Shown here: positions 32,217 through 46,557 of the stretch, one piece after another
Layout: each line of letters begins with the position of its first letter
How positions within the stretch are numbered: position 1 is the first letter of the stretch
Assembly: GCA_030737875.1 (NCBI GenBank)
Contig: CM060926.1
Span: 321,599,922 to 321,663,921 of the forward strand
Source of the DNA: Allium sativum
Taxonomy: Eukaryota; Streptophyta; Magnoliopsida; Asparagales; Amaryllidaceae
DNA: 64,000 bases
Direction: 5' to 3'
Position numbers and translations under genes: made by a program
The notes under the pieces: generated by a model
Seen by the model: only the letters and a program-made list of their open reading frames with translations
Told to the model about the DNA's origin: nothing
The model's database searches: none

Positions 32217-34788
32217 TGTAATACCCTATAATTTTAACAACATTAAAGAGAATAAATTAAATAATAATTAATTTAATATTCAGAATTAAGGGAAATAGAC
32301 TGCGCCATTGCATTCGTCTCGAAATTCTGGTCAAGATAGACATTTAGTTTGCATAAAACGGACAACATATAAAGAAGTTATGAAGGTTTGAAGTTTGTAT
32401 CACGCAAGATAATTATATATATATATATATATATAAGGTCCAGAATTCAAAAATCAGGTTCATAAATTTCAAAATCGCTGAAATTCAGGTGAGCGGGAAA
32501 AATCCCGCCCAGAGGAGTCGACCCTTTAAGGGGGTGTCGACTCCCGGGGGGGTGTCGACCCATGGGTCGACCCCCTAGGACTGACGTGACAAGTCGGTTC
32601 TGGGGGCTGGCAGCTATATATACGACCTCATTTTTCTAGTTTTCTCACAATGAAATCAGCGGAGGCCTAAATGTTGTCGGTGCCTGGACTAAATCAAATC
32701 TTTTTCTCTTCTGCAATCAAAGTTTAGAGATTCAAGTGTAGATCTGTGATTCAACCTCCGCTTTTCTCCTCCTATTTTCTAGATCCGAATACTATGTGTT
32801 TAAGTTACCTTTAGAATTAAATGATTAAAAATAAAACATGATATGACTGTAATTTGGATCTATGCCTATGAATGAATCATATCGAATCTATTAAACTTGT
32901 GAATCTATGACATAACTATGACTTGAATCTCAACCTTTATCATGTCAGACCTACTTTTGATTATAGATCTAATTTACTATTTAGATCATCTTGTACCTAT
33001 CATGTTTGTGGTTAATTTAGATCTGTCATTAGTTGGACTTTTAAATCCTTGTTTATATCTAATCATGCCTATTATGACATCCCTGCTATGCTAGAACCAA
33101 TTTTATTATCACAAGTTCACCAGATCTGTTCTTATATTCTCATCTTATCATTTTTCCATCATATGCTTATGTCAGTTTTGTTAGAATAATCATTTCTGTC
33201 ATCTTCCCTTCACCCTTCCCTTTTTATTTTATATAGTCAGTCTACCTTCGAGCCTAAGCATGCCGCTTAAATATGCGAACGCCTTAAACGGGGAACAAGG
33301 AAAAAACATTGAAATTGGGCATAACTTGTAAATTGGGGATTTGGGCATAATTGGATAAGGGGAATTTGGCATAACTTGAATAATGTTTATGAACGTGAAT
33401 TTGGGCATATAATTCGTTATGAAAATAATTGGGGAAAAAGTGGCATGAAAACCTATAACAACATAGGTAAAAATTGGCTAATAATGGAATGCCTACGATT
33501 ACAATAATTAGAACTGTAACCGCGCCTAGAAACCAGGTTAGATTACACTTGTGGGGAAGTCTTCTCGGAATCGCCCAGCATATCCAATGACTACAAGTGG
33601 TGAATCTATTGTGAAGGGTCTTGGTGCAAATATACGAGATGTGCTAAGACACGAGGTTATGCCCAATTTGTGGAATAAGTCTTCCCGGACCCGCCCGACA
33701 TATCCAGCATCCACAAATTGTAGGTCTAATGTAAGAGGTCTAACATACTGTAATCATAAATGAATACATGGTAATAAACCTCAAATACTTAACCTAGTTG
33801 AATCTATGGGGATTGTATGAACATGAACTTGAATAGGGGTTAAGTAAAAATTGTTTGGATAGTGGGTGGGTTAAGTAAATTTGAGGGGGGTGGGTAATAT
33901 TTCTATATAGGCCCACTAACTTAACCAAAGGGTGTTTGTAATTAAAGACACCAATAGGTATACATAACCCGTGGAAATCCTAGTAGGGATACAAGACAAG
34001 GGGGAGAGCTTGTATCATGTTGTGTCTGGGACCCATTTCAGCCAGTATCTCATATAACGGTATCGAATGAGGGGTCCGCCCTAGGTCGGAGTCGGGGAAC
34101 GCTTACTGGGATGATTGTAAGAGATCCAAACGTGGAGGACGTTGTGGGCGGCGCAAACCAACCGGGGACATGTGCATGCATGGGCCAGGCAGAGGGGGAT
34201 AAGACGACCGTGACACCAGTAAATATGGTTGTGCACATTAACGAAGGGTTGCCACTTTAGGAAGTGATACCTCCTACTATGGGGCCGACACAGGGTATCT
34301 ACGGAGTATGGAGCTGATCGATTAGGGTAGTGGGCCGGCACATTAACGAAGGGTTGCCACTTTATGCCTGACCCTTTTTGTTTCCTCTTCTCTCTTTCGT
34401 TTCCCCCTAGGTTCGTAGGGCAGGAATACTCAGGCTTAATCAGGACTCGGTTATCATCTTGCTAGGAGCTGCTTTTGAAGTATTGCTCAAGTCCTTATCT
34501 TTACTACTATGGCTCTTTCTCTTTTGGGAATTTTTTATTCTTTTATGTATTTTTGTACTCTGATGGTACAAGGCAGAAGCTTTATATCATTGTAATGGAT
34601 TTTATGTAGTTCCAGACTTGTGATATTTTGGACCACGATGTTATGAATTATGTTTTAAATAAAACTTTAAATTTCACTCCTATCTTTTATATCTGTCTTG
34701 TAATGTTCTGTGTTTGTTTACCTATAATGCTTCACAAAACTTAATGCATTCTCTTAATAAGTGACATTAACGGACGTGGGGTGTCACA
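32217..34788 (+). mobile_element. E2 3' LTR
   Basis: It starts TGTAATACCCTATAATTTT and ends GTGGGGTGTCACA. It contains an AT microsatellite (32411-32437), a GTCGAC cluster (32516-32575) with a GCGGG-AAAAAT-CCCGC hairpin just before it, and a trimmed conserved motif (34355-34373). Its 3' half matches 25594-27214 apart from a roughly 310-bp deletion. No gene. Confidence 0.88.
32516..32575. repeat. GTCGAC palindromic cluster in the E2 3' LTR
   Basis: Four GTCGAC cores in 60 bp with GGGGG/CCCCC flanks, homologous to the clusters in both E1 LTRs. Confidence 0.8.
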
Positions 34789-37479
34789 CGCTCGGTCTGA
34801 ATCGATCGCTAAACCGACCAAGACCGTTTAAAAACGCAGATTGTAATGAGAACACGACGCATCAGAACACTAACATGAGAACATTTCACTGCTATTACAA
34901 CAATTTACATCAGAATACAAGAATATATGAGAGTTCAAATAAATAATATACAGTGGAAAATAATATTAGATATTTAAATTACAAAACAACGAAAAATATA
35001 ATATATAAATACAATGCACAACAGAAATACATCAACTAACATAACTGAATGAAATACATGGATATAAAGCTGAATATAGCTTCAGTTGTAAACCAAGATC
35101 CTGCTAATTAGAAATCTGCAAAACCAAAACTATTAGCTGCCCATGTAAAAAATACGGGCACCCAGAGTTGGTGAAAACAATAAACTCCATGTTAGTCATA
35201 GGACTGATGTGAGAATTTAAAAAAATTATTAACCTTTACTTTAAAATAAGGTAAATCACAGGACCACAACGCATGACATGGAACGGGTTTACTCCAATGA
35301 ATACTCTAAAATAAAACAATTTGTAAACAACACAATGCTTTCGGAAAAAATGAAGCCATTATAAGACTCAGGTCCCATCACACAATGAAAACACAAACCG
35401 GTGGATAGTGTTTTACCTTATAATGGCCAAACATGCTTGATACGCATAAAAAATCATTTGATATTATTATTAGTGTCTAGACTATTTAAAACACTTTCAG
35501 AATAAATGTATCAATCATAGACGACATAAGTACCATATATTATGTCGTCATAAAGGTATACAATTAAATCCGCATAATGTCATATTGGAAAATGAATTTC
35601 TGTCATGAGTCAAGGCAAGGGATGGTCTCCTTCCAATCCAGAACGAATACGGGAGAGAGGTCCATTTTCCAATATTATGTCTTCAACCACCATCTTCAAA
35701 TCTTCGACTTTTAGTCGTCGTATAAGTTATTCAGAATGGGTTAAACCTGGACTTTCCGAATAAATCGCGTAACCTATAAACATGTAAAGTTTAAACACAA
35801 TTATATGCCTCATTCCAATCCAGAATATTCTTTTATTTAAATACTCGTTACATTGGGAATCATTCCCATAAGTCTTATCAAAGATTTAATTCATTTAAAC
35901 CTCTTGTTTATTTTATTTCTCTGAAAACCATTGCAAAAGATTCTATGTTATCTTTTAACAAATTTAAAACCAATTAAGGTCTATGAAACTAGTTCGAATT
36001 TACGAGCCTTACCAAAATAATCATTTATTTTAATATTCCAGTCCCAACCTATTCATCCCATGGAGAAAAATTGGTAGTACTCCATATCTAACAGACAACA
36101 CCCATGTTGTTATCGGTAAATTCAATTACCACTTAACGTTCAAATCTAACTAAAGATTTAACTGTCGCATGGAGTAAAACTGGTGGTACACCATTCTCGA
36201 AATTTCTTGAATTCGGTAAATTTAATTACCTGATTCTCATTTCAGTCTAATTAAAGATTCATTTGAACTCCACTTAGCTTCAAACTCAAAATTCATTACT
36301 TAATGATTATTCAAATTTAGGAAATAAATCCTGTCTTTACTTGGGTTAAAGAACCATTGTCATTTGAAACACAATTCACGATAAGCCCAAAATTATCTTC
36401 CATTAAAATGCAACCATCACGAAAATCATACTAGTATATAATCGATATAAATTTCCATATCAAATTAATACTATAAACGGAATAACGACAAAGCCTTTTA
36501 AATTCCATAAACAATAAACGCCTTCCTTCACAGAAACTCATCTCGATTATCACTAAATCGAATTCCATTCAATTCTAATTTCTTTAATTAAATTGGAAAA
36601 TTTACTTTGGAAAATTTCCATTAAATCTTAGAATAAAGTTTTATGGATTCTGAATCTTAACTTCACTGTTAATCGTGTTTAAGAACTAATGTTTTTTAAA
36701 ACATTGTTCACCATCAACCCAAAATCAACTTCCATTTAATTCCAATTATATTTATTAATTGGAAAACTTCCTTAGATTTTAGTTAAAAGATTTATTCTTT
36801 TCTCAATCGGGTTTTAAAACAATGTTATTGAAGACACCATTCACGAAAAATCCAAAATCCAATTTGATATTAAATACAAGGCTTTAAACAGAAGTTATAT
36901 CGACTTATATTCAATATCAAATTCTGAGACCAACGGACTTAGTATTAGGAATAATGATATCTATCTTCCAAATTCCTTAACAATATTCGTATAATCACGG
37001 AATCCAATATCGAAATATTCTGAAGATTATTTCCATTCCAATTCATACATTGGAAAATTCTGGTTAGATTAAAACCATTTCAATTCCTTTCAATTATATT
37101 TTCTAGTTGTTAGCTAGTTCATTTAGATAAAAATATCTTTATCTTTACAAATGTGTAATATTCATCTAAAATCTTTTCAAATCGTTTATTACGATTTACC
37201 ATAATGTATTCGTGTCCATCCAAAATTGGACATCAAAATCATATTTTGATTCTTCTTTGAATATTATATTAAAATATTCGTTTATATTTTGAATGGGGAT
37301 GTGACTCAATCAATTGCCGTATAACTTTAATTATATGGATTTCGTACATTGTATGTATTTAAAAATAGTGATAAAAAACTATTAAACATTCAATTCACGT
37401 CCAGAGTGCAATTTACAATTGTATAAACATTAAATAATGCTTATAATGGCATGTCAATAAATCGATTGACATACAACTA

Positions 37480-37680
37480 AACACAAGGGGGATGTGTGAA
37501 GTTATTATCATCCCCAGGCCCGTGTGGGTTTTCAATCAACATCCACTGATTATTATTTGCATACTTGGGCGATGTGTAAAATTATTGTCCCAATACCCGT
37601 GTAGGGTTTACATAACAATCCATATGAACTTATATATTATTTGGGAGATGGGTGGGTAAATTTTCATCCTAGAATAATTC
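37480..37680. repeat. Imperfect tandem GGG(C/G)GATGTGTGAA...CCCGTGTGGG units in E4
   Basis: Three units of roughly 90 bp begin GGGGGATGTGTGAAGTT, GGGCGATGTGTAAAATT and GGGAGATGGGTGGGTAAA. The first two contain self-pairing ends (GGGCGAT / ATTGTCCC) and a CCCGTGTRGG word. L1 carries two such units at 51955-52070 and 58995-59110. Confidence 0.7.
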
Positions 37681-38938
37681 ATAATATAGACGTTTTATTT
37701 AACAACGTATATAAATAAACAGTTTAATAGCGATAACATTAAAATTGTAACATCCATCATTCACCAACCAAATATTGCAATCATAGGCAATCAACATATA
37801 TTCAGTTAAAAAAATAAATATCTGTACAAAAGAATTGGGTGAGAGAGTTCTCACAATTGGTTTCCACTCTGTCGGTCTTTAATTGACGATTTAAAAAAAC
37901 AATTTCGTAAGAATCGAGCTGTTGAAATATGTGAATTTGAGTAACTGAAAAGTCACAAACAAAGGCCAAATGGTCCGTGCTCCGGCCGGGAAAGAGCCTA
38001 GATCAATCTAGACTGTGGACCGAGGTCCCTTTGGTCCATAGTCATTACCAGTCGATTGGTCGCTGTTCAATGGACCATTTTGTTTTTTTTGTTTTTCTTA
38101 TGTGAATCATTTCCGGCGAACTATGGAGGCTACGAAATTGATTTAGATGATAATAAGGCCTCATAAGCTCATCGAAACAAGTCAAGAAAATATGCACAAA
38201 TATATATACATAAGATTGCTATGATTTCGAACATATATTCTAAAATGAACAAATTCTCTAACAATAGCTATCCAATGCGATATAAGCGAATTGTGAATTC
38301 TTAGAACTTGCCGGTGTGACAATGGAACTTCACAATATTGCTAAAACAACTCATAGCATATGAATTAGATTGTGTGTACAATTCTAATCATAATTTTCGA
38401 TTCAATGAAACTAAAAATAATGAACCGAAGAGTATGTACTTATCTAACCAATCCGTATGCATATACACAAATCAAAATGAACCTAAATTACACTGTACAA
38501 GCTACTAACTTGTGGCATAGACACTAAGAACTCAGAAAGCTCTCACCTTTGATGGTTATAAGCAGGAAATTGATCCAATGACAAGCTAGAGCAACCTCTG
38601 TTCCAATATTACTCACGAATCTTCAATATAAACATGAATGCACAATTTTCCTAGAAGTTAGGTCATAGGAAATCTTAGAAATCAAAGGAAAAACAAGTAG
38701 GAGAAGATGGAGAAGGAGATCATGTTGACTATTTGATTTTCCCATTTATTCGGGCTTGGATTTGCAAAACCTAGCTTAAGAATTTTAATTTCCCATTCCT
38801 TTCCCCATTTTTTTTTCTAATTTGGCTAAGTGTTAAAGTGAATGGGAGAAAGGGGCTGATTTGGGGTTATATGGTGAGCTGGGTTAGCTAAACCAAGACC
38901 CAACCCAAGTGCTAATTTTCACGAACTCGAAACATATC

Positions 38939-39175
38939 GAAGCTTATAGTTTTCGAGCATGCAAACGATATTTTGAACTCAATGGAAGTGGTTTCGAGTC
39001 CAAATTCATCCATATGCAAAATGTGATATTCTGGTCTTATATCCAATGAAAAAGACCCAAATTTCTCCAACTCCAAAGGTACCGATGCTTATAGTTTTCG
39101 AATACGCAAACGACATTTTGAACTCAACGGAAGTTGTTTCGAGTCCAAATTCATTCGTATGCAAAATGTGAGATT
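38939..39175. repeat. 145-bp tandem duplication in E4
   Basis: GCTTATAGTTTTCGA at 38942 and 39087 begin two units (145 bp apart), both with GATATTTTGAACTCAA-type and GAGTCCAAATTCATYC blocks and ending ATGCAAAATGTGA. It occupies the same LTR region as the CACGAAACTGG modules of S2 and L1. Confidence 0.8.
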
Positions 39176-39550
39176 TCTACGGGCTATATATACCTTTTAA
39201 AATATATTTAATTTCTATAGCAACTATACTAATTTTTTTTAGACATAACTTACAATTTATAAAGTGAAATCTCAATTTCATATACTCGTTAGAAAATTAC
39301 AATTCAAAACATCCAGAGGTGTCTTGTTTTATCAAATTCTGATTTATATTGAATTCTATATATTCATTCAAAGTTTAAAATCAAATTTTCAAACTACCGT
39401 GCCATTTCGAGTTTGTTTTAATTAATACCTTCTAACTTCAATTTAAATAAATTTTAAATCGTTAATTCTCAAAATAAATAGTCCAAAATATCTAATTTTC
39501 ATTAAAACCAATTAAAAATAAATTTTAATTGGTTCCAAAATTCCAATTTT

Positions 39551-40888
39551 GTTGCAGTTTATGTTGAATTTGAAGTATGCAACTAAAGTTGTCAGATTTG
39601 TTTATTTTTTCAAATCTGAAATATTGTGAATATTTGTTAAGTATTGATTTGTACGATTTTCTACTTATTATCATCATCTTGCATACAGTTGTTCTTAAAT
39701 TTGTTTATGGTTATTATAAACACCTCGAATCTGGAAATCAGTCCATAAATCATTTTTAGATTTTTAGTTTTATTCTGGATTCATAGAAATTGGGTATTGA
39801 AGTGTAATTATGCAGGTTTGGTTAATATAAAAATAAGTCTGTTTGTATTGATATTGTTTGTGGTTTTACTAGTTTATTGTAGCTTTGTCCTTTTTGCAAT
39901 AAAGGACATTATTTGAACTTTACGAGGAACATAAATAATTCTAATAAGAAGAGATGTGCTAATTCATGTATTTTGTACGTAGTTTGTAATATCTATTCTA
40001 AATAAAATATTAACATGTCCCCTTGTGATTTGAAATACGCTAGTTTTCCTTTTCTAAAATAATTTGGACAAAATATACAATAATTATCGTAAGTAGCCTT
40101 TTATAAGAGTTTGAATCTTAAAGAAAGACGAAACATAAAAAGGGTTGTTTTGGTCAGTATTTTAGACTAGAACATAATTAATAATTATTATAAAATATAA
40201 GTTAGTCACTACGTTAACTTTGCGTTTAAATATAAATATAAATGTACATATTAATCTGATACGTCCAAAACTACATAAATGTTGCTATTATTAAATAAAT
40301 GTTTGTGTGTTAATATGTGTTTGAATTAGATGTGTTTCCTTCTTATAGGAATAAATGTATAGTAATAAATCCCATAAAAAATGGAAATTAAACGTTTGCG
40401 ACTGTTTTAGCAATCGATACAGAATTTGTTGATAAAATAAAGAGGTTATGAAAAGGGTACCAAGTATTGTAACCATATTTGTTTGGGTAAATACGTTCAA
40501 TAGTATATTATTCCTTAATGGTTACAATTAAATTGGTATTTAGGAACAAATGATTGTAACTCGAACTAGGAAATAAATAAATTGCAAATTTATGTATACC
40601 TGTGAGTGTGTGTGTGTGTGTTTGTGTATATATATATACATATTCACACAAGAATTAAATGGAATTAAATTTATAGTAATATCTAGGTGTTATAATAGTT
40701 AGATTAGAATTCAATCATAGATTAATTGATGCCTGAGGAAATATGATCGTTAGTGTCGTAAATGGCATTGAATATTTAATTGATGCCTTAGGAAATATAA
40801 CCTTTAGGGTCATTAGTGGAAGGTAACCTAATAAATAACAATAAAAGGAATAGAAAGGAATTAATGGAGATTAAGTGGCGTAGTAAAT
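39551..40888. other. AT-rich DNA, perhaps the start of the E5 5' LTR
   Basis: No coding domain, primer site or LTR start is recognisable. A GT/TA microsatellite lies at 40601-40641. Because S2, C1 and L1 are all inserted in DNA that leads into the E5 LTR end, this stretch may be its first part, which would give a 2.9-kb LTR. However, I could not find the expected TGTAACGGCCC start. Small open frames here have no support. Confidence 0.4.
40884..40888. other. Left target-site duplication of S2 (TAAAT)
   Basis: TAAAT here and at 45982-45986 flanks S2 exactly. Confidence 0.9.
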
Positions 40889-43800
40889 TGTAATGACCCG
40901 GGTTTTTGTCGACTTTGGTTATCGCCATAAACTCAATGATGACTAACCAAACGTCGAAAAATACCGGATGATTAATGAAACAAATTAGAGGGTGAGGAAA
41001 GATAAGATAGAAAATTAGAATAGAAGAGGAAGAAGAACACATTATCAGAGTAACACGAATCTCACAGCGGAACGAATAAATATATTTCATAACTTAACTT
41101 TGAAATACAAATCTGTACTTGAATATAAATATCATTATCAAAGTACAACACTTACAACATAGCGGAAATAACTATAGCTATATAATCCTGAAGCCTCCTG
41201 CTCCAAGCTCTTCCAGTATATCTGTAAATCCCGACTACTTGACTGCCCGTACAAAATTAGGCACCCAAGAGTTTAGGGAAAACAAAACAAATAAACTCCG
41301 GGTCAGTCATGGGACTGGTATGAGTAAGACAGTTTAAATAGTTCGAACAAGTAAACGATATCTCATAAGACCATGCCATATAACGGAACGGGTTTTCCCT
41401 TATGAGAATCCAAAATATCTTTATATCAAAAACCTTTTGATATTATAATAATGTCTATCAACCACAATATAATAATCATCTAGCAGAAACGCTTTCATCT
41501 CACATTCTACATATATAGTATACAATCAAAACAACAAGCACGTATTGGGTAATGGATTTCTAACTATGACAAGGTATGGAACCACCCTTCGCTAGTGTAC
41601 CTCTAGAGAGGAATACACTGGGTTCAACAAGAACATCTTGCAACCCGGCCACACATGACCGACCACTCATTTCGCTTGTGTGTATCGAATGTATATCACC
41701 AATGGTTGGGATCAGCAACCATTTCCCGAATGGGACAACATCAACAGTAGATTTTTAGAAGTAAATGAAACTCTAGATCAGGTGATTATACACCCTACTT
41801 CGGTGCGACTGACTTAGCCATGCTTTCTGGCCGATTTCTGTCATTTACCAGATGTGAGGCTAGAAGCTACGCTTTATCATCACACCAGATTCACTTTGAA
41901 TGCCATATCGTCAAATCCATCAAATCACCGATTGACGTCCTCAACCATACATTATGTGTTCGCTAAAAGAAGTTTCCTTCTCCGCTTCCACTCTTGGTAT
42001 GGTTAGAGAAATCAATATACGTGATCGTCTGGAAATATTCAGTCAGACATCCGTCCATACAAGTCATCCTGGAACAGGATGAACCGAAGGCACTATTCTG
42101 TAAACAGGATAGCCCTTGCATAACTCCGTCTTCAATTTCCTTTGGCATATGTGATTCGCAACGCTTATGCCAATACAGAGTGATTCTTTGGATAATAATC
42201 CAACCGGTCTCTCCATATTAACAACGTTAAAATGGTCAAAACTTTGATAGTCTGTGATTTAACCATAAAAGGAAAACAGTGTGCAAACAACGATATTATT
42301 TCCAGGTGGAAATTATATCGAATCAACCATCACTTAACATTTATCTCCTTAGTTCATTTTTCATCTCCTGTTTCCCTATATTCAACATTTCTTATTTTCT
42401 ACATTTAGAAAATATATGTTATTACCATTGGAAAACATTTCCAGTTCTTGTTTTCTATATCAGAAAACATTTCTGGTTATTATTTGGAACACATTTCCAA
42501 AACTCCTTCATTAGACTTAGACAGATGTTTGACAAACCATCGCGACGCCAACTCAAACCATTTCCTTTAATTACTAAATTCACTTAACCATCCTTTATGG
42601 CCGAACCTTAACCATTCCTTAGTTAAAAATGAAGTCAATCAAGTTGGGGTAATACTACCACTCAGACCTAAACTGAACAACATTCTAACCTTGAAATAGA
42701 CAAAGTTCACCTTTCTAATTCTTTAACAACTTCCTTACGTAACTCTCTTTCAAATCTTTTCTATTCGATAATTCTTTCCTTCGATAAGGTACACTCGATA
42801 ACTCTATTCAATTTATTCTATTCACTTAACTCTTTTGATTTAACTCTAACTCTATTCACTTAACTCCTATCGAATAAACTATATTCGATAACTCTTTTAA
42901 TACTATTTGAATAAACTATATATTCAATTAACTCATTTTACTCTATTCGAATAAACTATATTCGTTTAACTCCTTTATTCTATTCGAATAAACTATATTC
43001 GATTAACTCCTTTATTCTATTCGAATAAACTATATTCGATTAACTCCTTTTACTTTCTATTCGAATAAACTATATTCGATTAACTCCTTTGTTTTAACTC
43101 TAATCGATTAACTCCATCGAATAACTAAATTCGATAACTCCTTCGAATAACCAAATTCGATAATTCCTTTCGAATAAACTATATTCGATTATTCACTTCG
43201 ATTAAACTAATCGATAACTCTTTTCCTTTAACTCTATTCGAATAAACTAATATTCGATCACTCTATTCAATTTACTCGACTCGACTAACCCCTTTCGAAT
43301 AACTAATTTGATTTACTACTTTCGAATACCATATTCGATATAACTCCCTTCGAATAACTAATTCGATTTAACTCCTTTTGAATACCATATTCGATTTAAC
43401 TCCTTTATTCACTTTATAAAGATTTCCCTTTTAACATCGTTTATTCATTTTAAATATTTACTTTTAATAACGGTTCTCCACTTTAACATGATTTCCTTCT
43501 TATAACAGTTTCCTTTTTATAACGTTTTCCCTTTTTCTAAATATCTCCTATTTATAAATATTCCAATTTATAAATATTTCTTATTTATAAATATTCCATT
43601 TATAAATATTTTATTGTCAAATATCACTTTGGCAAATTCCTCCTTATCAACATTTCGGTATGTTATGGTATTCAACATGTCAAATCACGATGATCAATAT
43701 CGTCCAAACACATATAATCGACAACAGATTATATATCACATCATATATCACAATATATGAAAAACAATAAAATAACTGTTGAGGAATCTAGTTGGATTCC

Positions 43801-45981
43801 TCCAACCTATTCCCTGCATCACAGATGTTAAAAAATATAGATAACCTCACTTTCATTTCCATATGATATATTCTGTTAAACATAATCAATATAGAAATTT
43901 AAATAACTGACTAGCAGTTCAATAAAACAGTCAACACATAGTCAATCAATCAACATTTAACAATTCTAAAAATACAACATGAAATTATAAACTGTTCAGA
44001 GTTAGTGAGATTTACTCACATTTACATTTCATCGTTAAAGAACGATAAACTGTTATTTGATTTGAATCAAACAATTTATTTCGTCATAAATTCAAATTAG
44101 CTTCCATCCACTCTCAGTCAGTTGCATTGTGTTGCTCCCATCCATACGATCCCAACGGATCTTGTTTCGTCCAATTCTGATTTCGTACGAGCAAAATATT
44201 GCAATTACTAGTTTATATAACATTAAGAGGCTTTTAAATAAAAACTTATGTTAATGGGCTTTACCAATCTCCACTCGGCCCAACTGCATAAGGTTAATAC
44301 CAAGCCCAACGTGGATTTTGACCCGTCTTCCCCAATTCTACACAGCGAACCCGATTCCCATTTTATACCCGTTGACTCGCCCATTGACCGACCTCCCCCA
44401 ACGCTCCGTCCTTCGAGGATCATCACCGACCCCCTCAACCATCTCACCTTCCCATTCTCCACCCGTTCGTCTCCCTCTCCTCGAGTTCGATACACCTCGA
44501 AAATCCCAACGTGTTGCCTCAACTAGCGACTAACCAATGCGCTTTTCACCGTAGATGACCAGAACCTTTCAAAACTCCAGCGCCTGATGCGCCTTGCCAC
44601 CACGAACACCATGATCTCCTCAAATTCACCTCCGACTTCCCTTATCTCAAATGACGTCGAACCCTAGCCTTCACTGGAAAATATCGAACACCAGTTATTG
44701 GTGTCGCACCCCTTATTTCACACATCATCGTGAAGCCCTTTCGTTGTTGAGTCCAAAGAATCAATTGTTGCTGAATTTCACTAAGTAACGGGGAAGGTTT
44801 AATTTCGTGAATGATTTTGATAAGTGGCGGCTCAAAAGCTTCAGCCGATGGGAAAATTAATTAGGTCATAAGGGAAGTAAAGGGGGGTATTTATAGTGGT
44901 TAAGGGTGGAGATATTTTTCTTAGATATTCGTAGATATTTATTCAATCATTCATTGAATTCGACTTCTAAAAATTTTCGTGATCACATAAAATACCTAAA
45001 AATCACGAAACTGGACATGCAGCTATAGCTCGACATCACAGACCCAACGAAACTGGTTTCGTCGAATTCCGACTCCGTTTTTGCTCACACAACGTATTTT
45101 TAACCATCGAATTACTGACTGTTATTCACATTAAAAATCCGTACGACCACATACTAACTTCAAAAATCACGAAACTGGAAATCTAACAACTATTTGACAT
45201 TGCGGATCCAACAAAATTAGTTTCGTCGAATTCTGACTTCGTTTGCAAAAGTGGCTATTTTTAAAGCTCTGAATGACCCATTTAAATATATAAATATATT
45301 TAAATATAATTAAATAAAATATTAAAAATAAATATTATCGTTTATATTCATAGTGGAATACCATCCAGCTCTAGAATATTCCTATATGAATTTCTAACTC
45401 GATATTTCAAATCTAGGTCAACCCGATATTCGATTTTTATTGAAATTTCTTTTTTTTAAAATATAAATAATTCCTTTATAAATTATAAAGGAATTCCACA
45501 GTGACTTTTCGGAAATTTGATTTGGACGTGAATCAAAATGTACACGACGAAATCCCGATTTTTCTCTTGCACTAGAAAGATATACTCCACCAGCTCCACA
45601 CATTTCTTGTTTCACAGAAATCCAGCTTAAAACGAACCCTGTACATTCAGTTGAAGTTCGAATCGCCAATTTACGAACTGCAGCGCCATTTCAAGGTCAA
45701 TTTTAATTATATTATAATCTATGTTCAAACTGTCGTTTATATAATATATTCGTTATTCAAATTCAATCCCAAGCTGAATTAAATATCACAGATGATCCGG
45801 TTCACACCATATCGTCATTTCAGCCAATTCTGATTATTTCAGAATTAAATATATTATTTAATTTATTATTTTAATTAAATATTCATCATTATTTAATTCC
45901 ACGACCATTTAATTCACTATATCACTATTTATATAATTAAATTAATTAATTATAATACCTCTGCAAATGCGGGTCATTACA
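40889..45981 (-). mobile_element. S2: solo giant LTR (5.1 kb)
   Basis: It runs from TGTAATGACCCGG to GCGGGTCATTACA with TAAAT duplications at both sides. It is collinear with S1, with about 180 bp more and a different middle region (44220-44870). No primer site, tract or domain is present, so it is a solo LTR. It holds the conserved motif (41300-41324), the minisatellite (42760-43400) and two CACGAAACTGG modules (about 44980-45090, 45145-45265). Overlapping open frames of 71-99 codons at 44223-44533 on both strands have no recognisable domain and no counterpart in S1. Confidence 0.88.
42760..43400. repeat. ATTCGAATAAACTATATTCG minisatellite in S2
   Basis: Homologue of the S1 array, more irregular, with units of about 35-45 bp and clear TTCGAAT / ATATTCGATTAACTC cores. 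Confidence 0.88.
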
Positions 45982-45986
45982 TAAAT

Positions 45987-46494
45987 ACTATGTCTAATAA
46001 GAAAATTAATAAATAAACATCCTTGGATAGGAAGTTATAGGTTTTCCTTATCTATTTCTAGTTAATATAGAATATAATTAAGAATCAAGATTGGACTTAG
46101 TAGGTTAATGAAGCGAGGTAGTTGCCTTATTCGACAGAAGTATGCACTTTCTAGCGGTCGGATGTATGCACAAATGATATGATCATTAACCATAGGAACT
46201 CGTGACGACAATCAATTGCATAGCAAGGATTATTTCCTAAAATAAGGTTTATCTCAAGTGTGAGGTGTTAAGTGGCGGAAGGGCCCGCCTCCCATCCTAA
46301 AAAAGAAAACCTTAAAAGGAAATAATTAGCAAATGTAAGCATGCTTCGGGATAGAGGTATTAAGTAGTTAGATCCACCCTAAAAAGGGTACTAAGTGATC
46401 GCATAGCTCACATTACCATAAACAAGTAGTATTAAATGCCTATTGGGTACGAGCTTGGTAATACATGTGTTGGTCCTCTTCCTTTAGGTTGTAA
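45987..46494 (+). other. E5 5' LTR fragment between S2 and C1
   Basis: Non-coding; TTAAGTGGCGGAAG and TTAAGTGATCGCATAG phrases resemble TTAAGTGACCAATG and TTAAGTGATCGGGAGG at 61585-61630, right of L1, which supports one continuous repeat-containing LTR before the insertions. Confidence 0.55.
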
Positions 46495-46557
46495 CACTAC
46501 AAGAAAACAGGCTATTTCCGACAGTTGAAATCTATCGGTGGTCGTCGGACCGTATCA

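Larger units (their letters stand above)
34789..39550 (-). mobile_element. E4: diverged giant-LTR remnant
   Basis: It begins where E2 ends and shares ordered blocks with L1: the AGAACATTTCA/TTACAACAAT start (34878), the TCTGCAAAACCAAAACTA block (35116), the conserved motif (35190-35213), GGAACGGGTTT (35281), TAAATTCAATTACCA (36118), the GGGCGATGTG/CCCGTGTGGG repeats (37480-37680) and ACTACCGTGCCATTTCGAG (39392). It therefore looks like one LTR of an older related family, in minus orientation. The left end seems cut by E2 and the right end near 39550 is approximate (the expected GGGTTATTACA is not recognisable). No primer site, tract or gene is seen; AT-rich throughout. Confidence 0.65.

Noticed and set aside
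39577..39759. 60-codon open frame with hydrophobic stretches (possible small membrane protein)
   Set aside because: AT-rich DNA readily gives Leu/Ile/Phe-rich frames; no context, homologue or gene structure supports it.
44223..44533. Overlapping 71-99 codon open frames on both strands in S2
   Set aside because: No recognisable domain, not preserved in S1, and located in LTR sequence.
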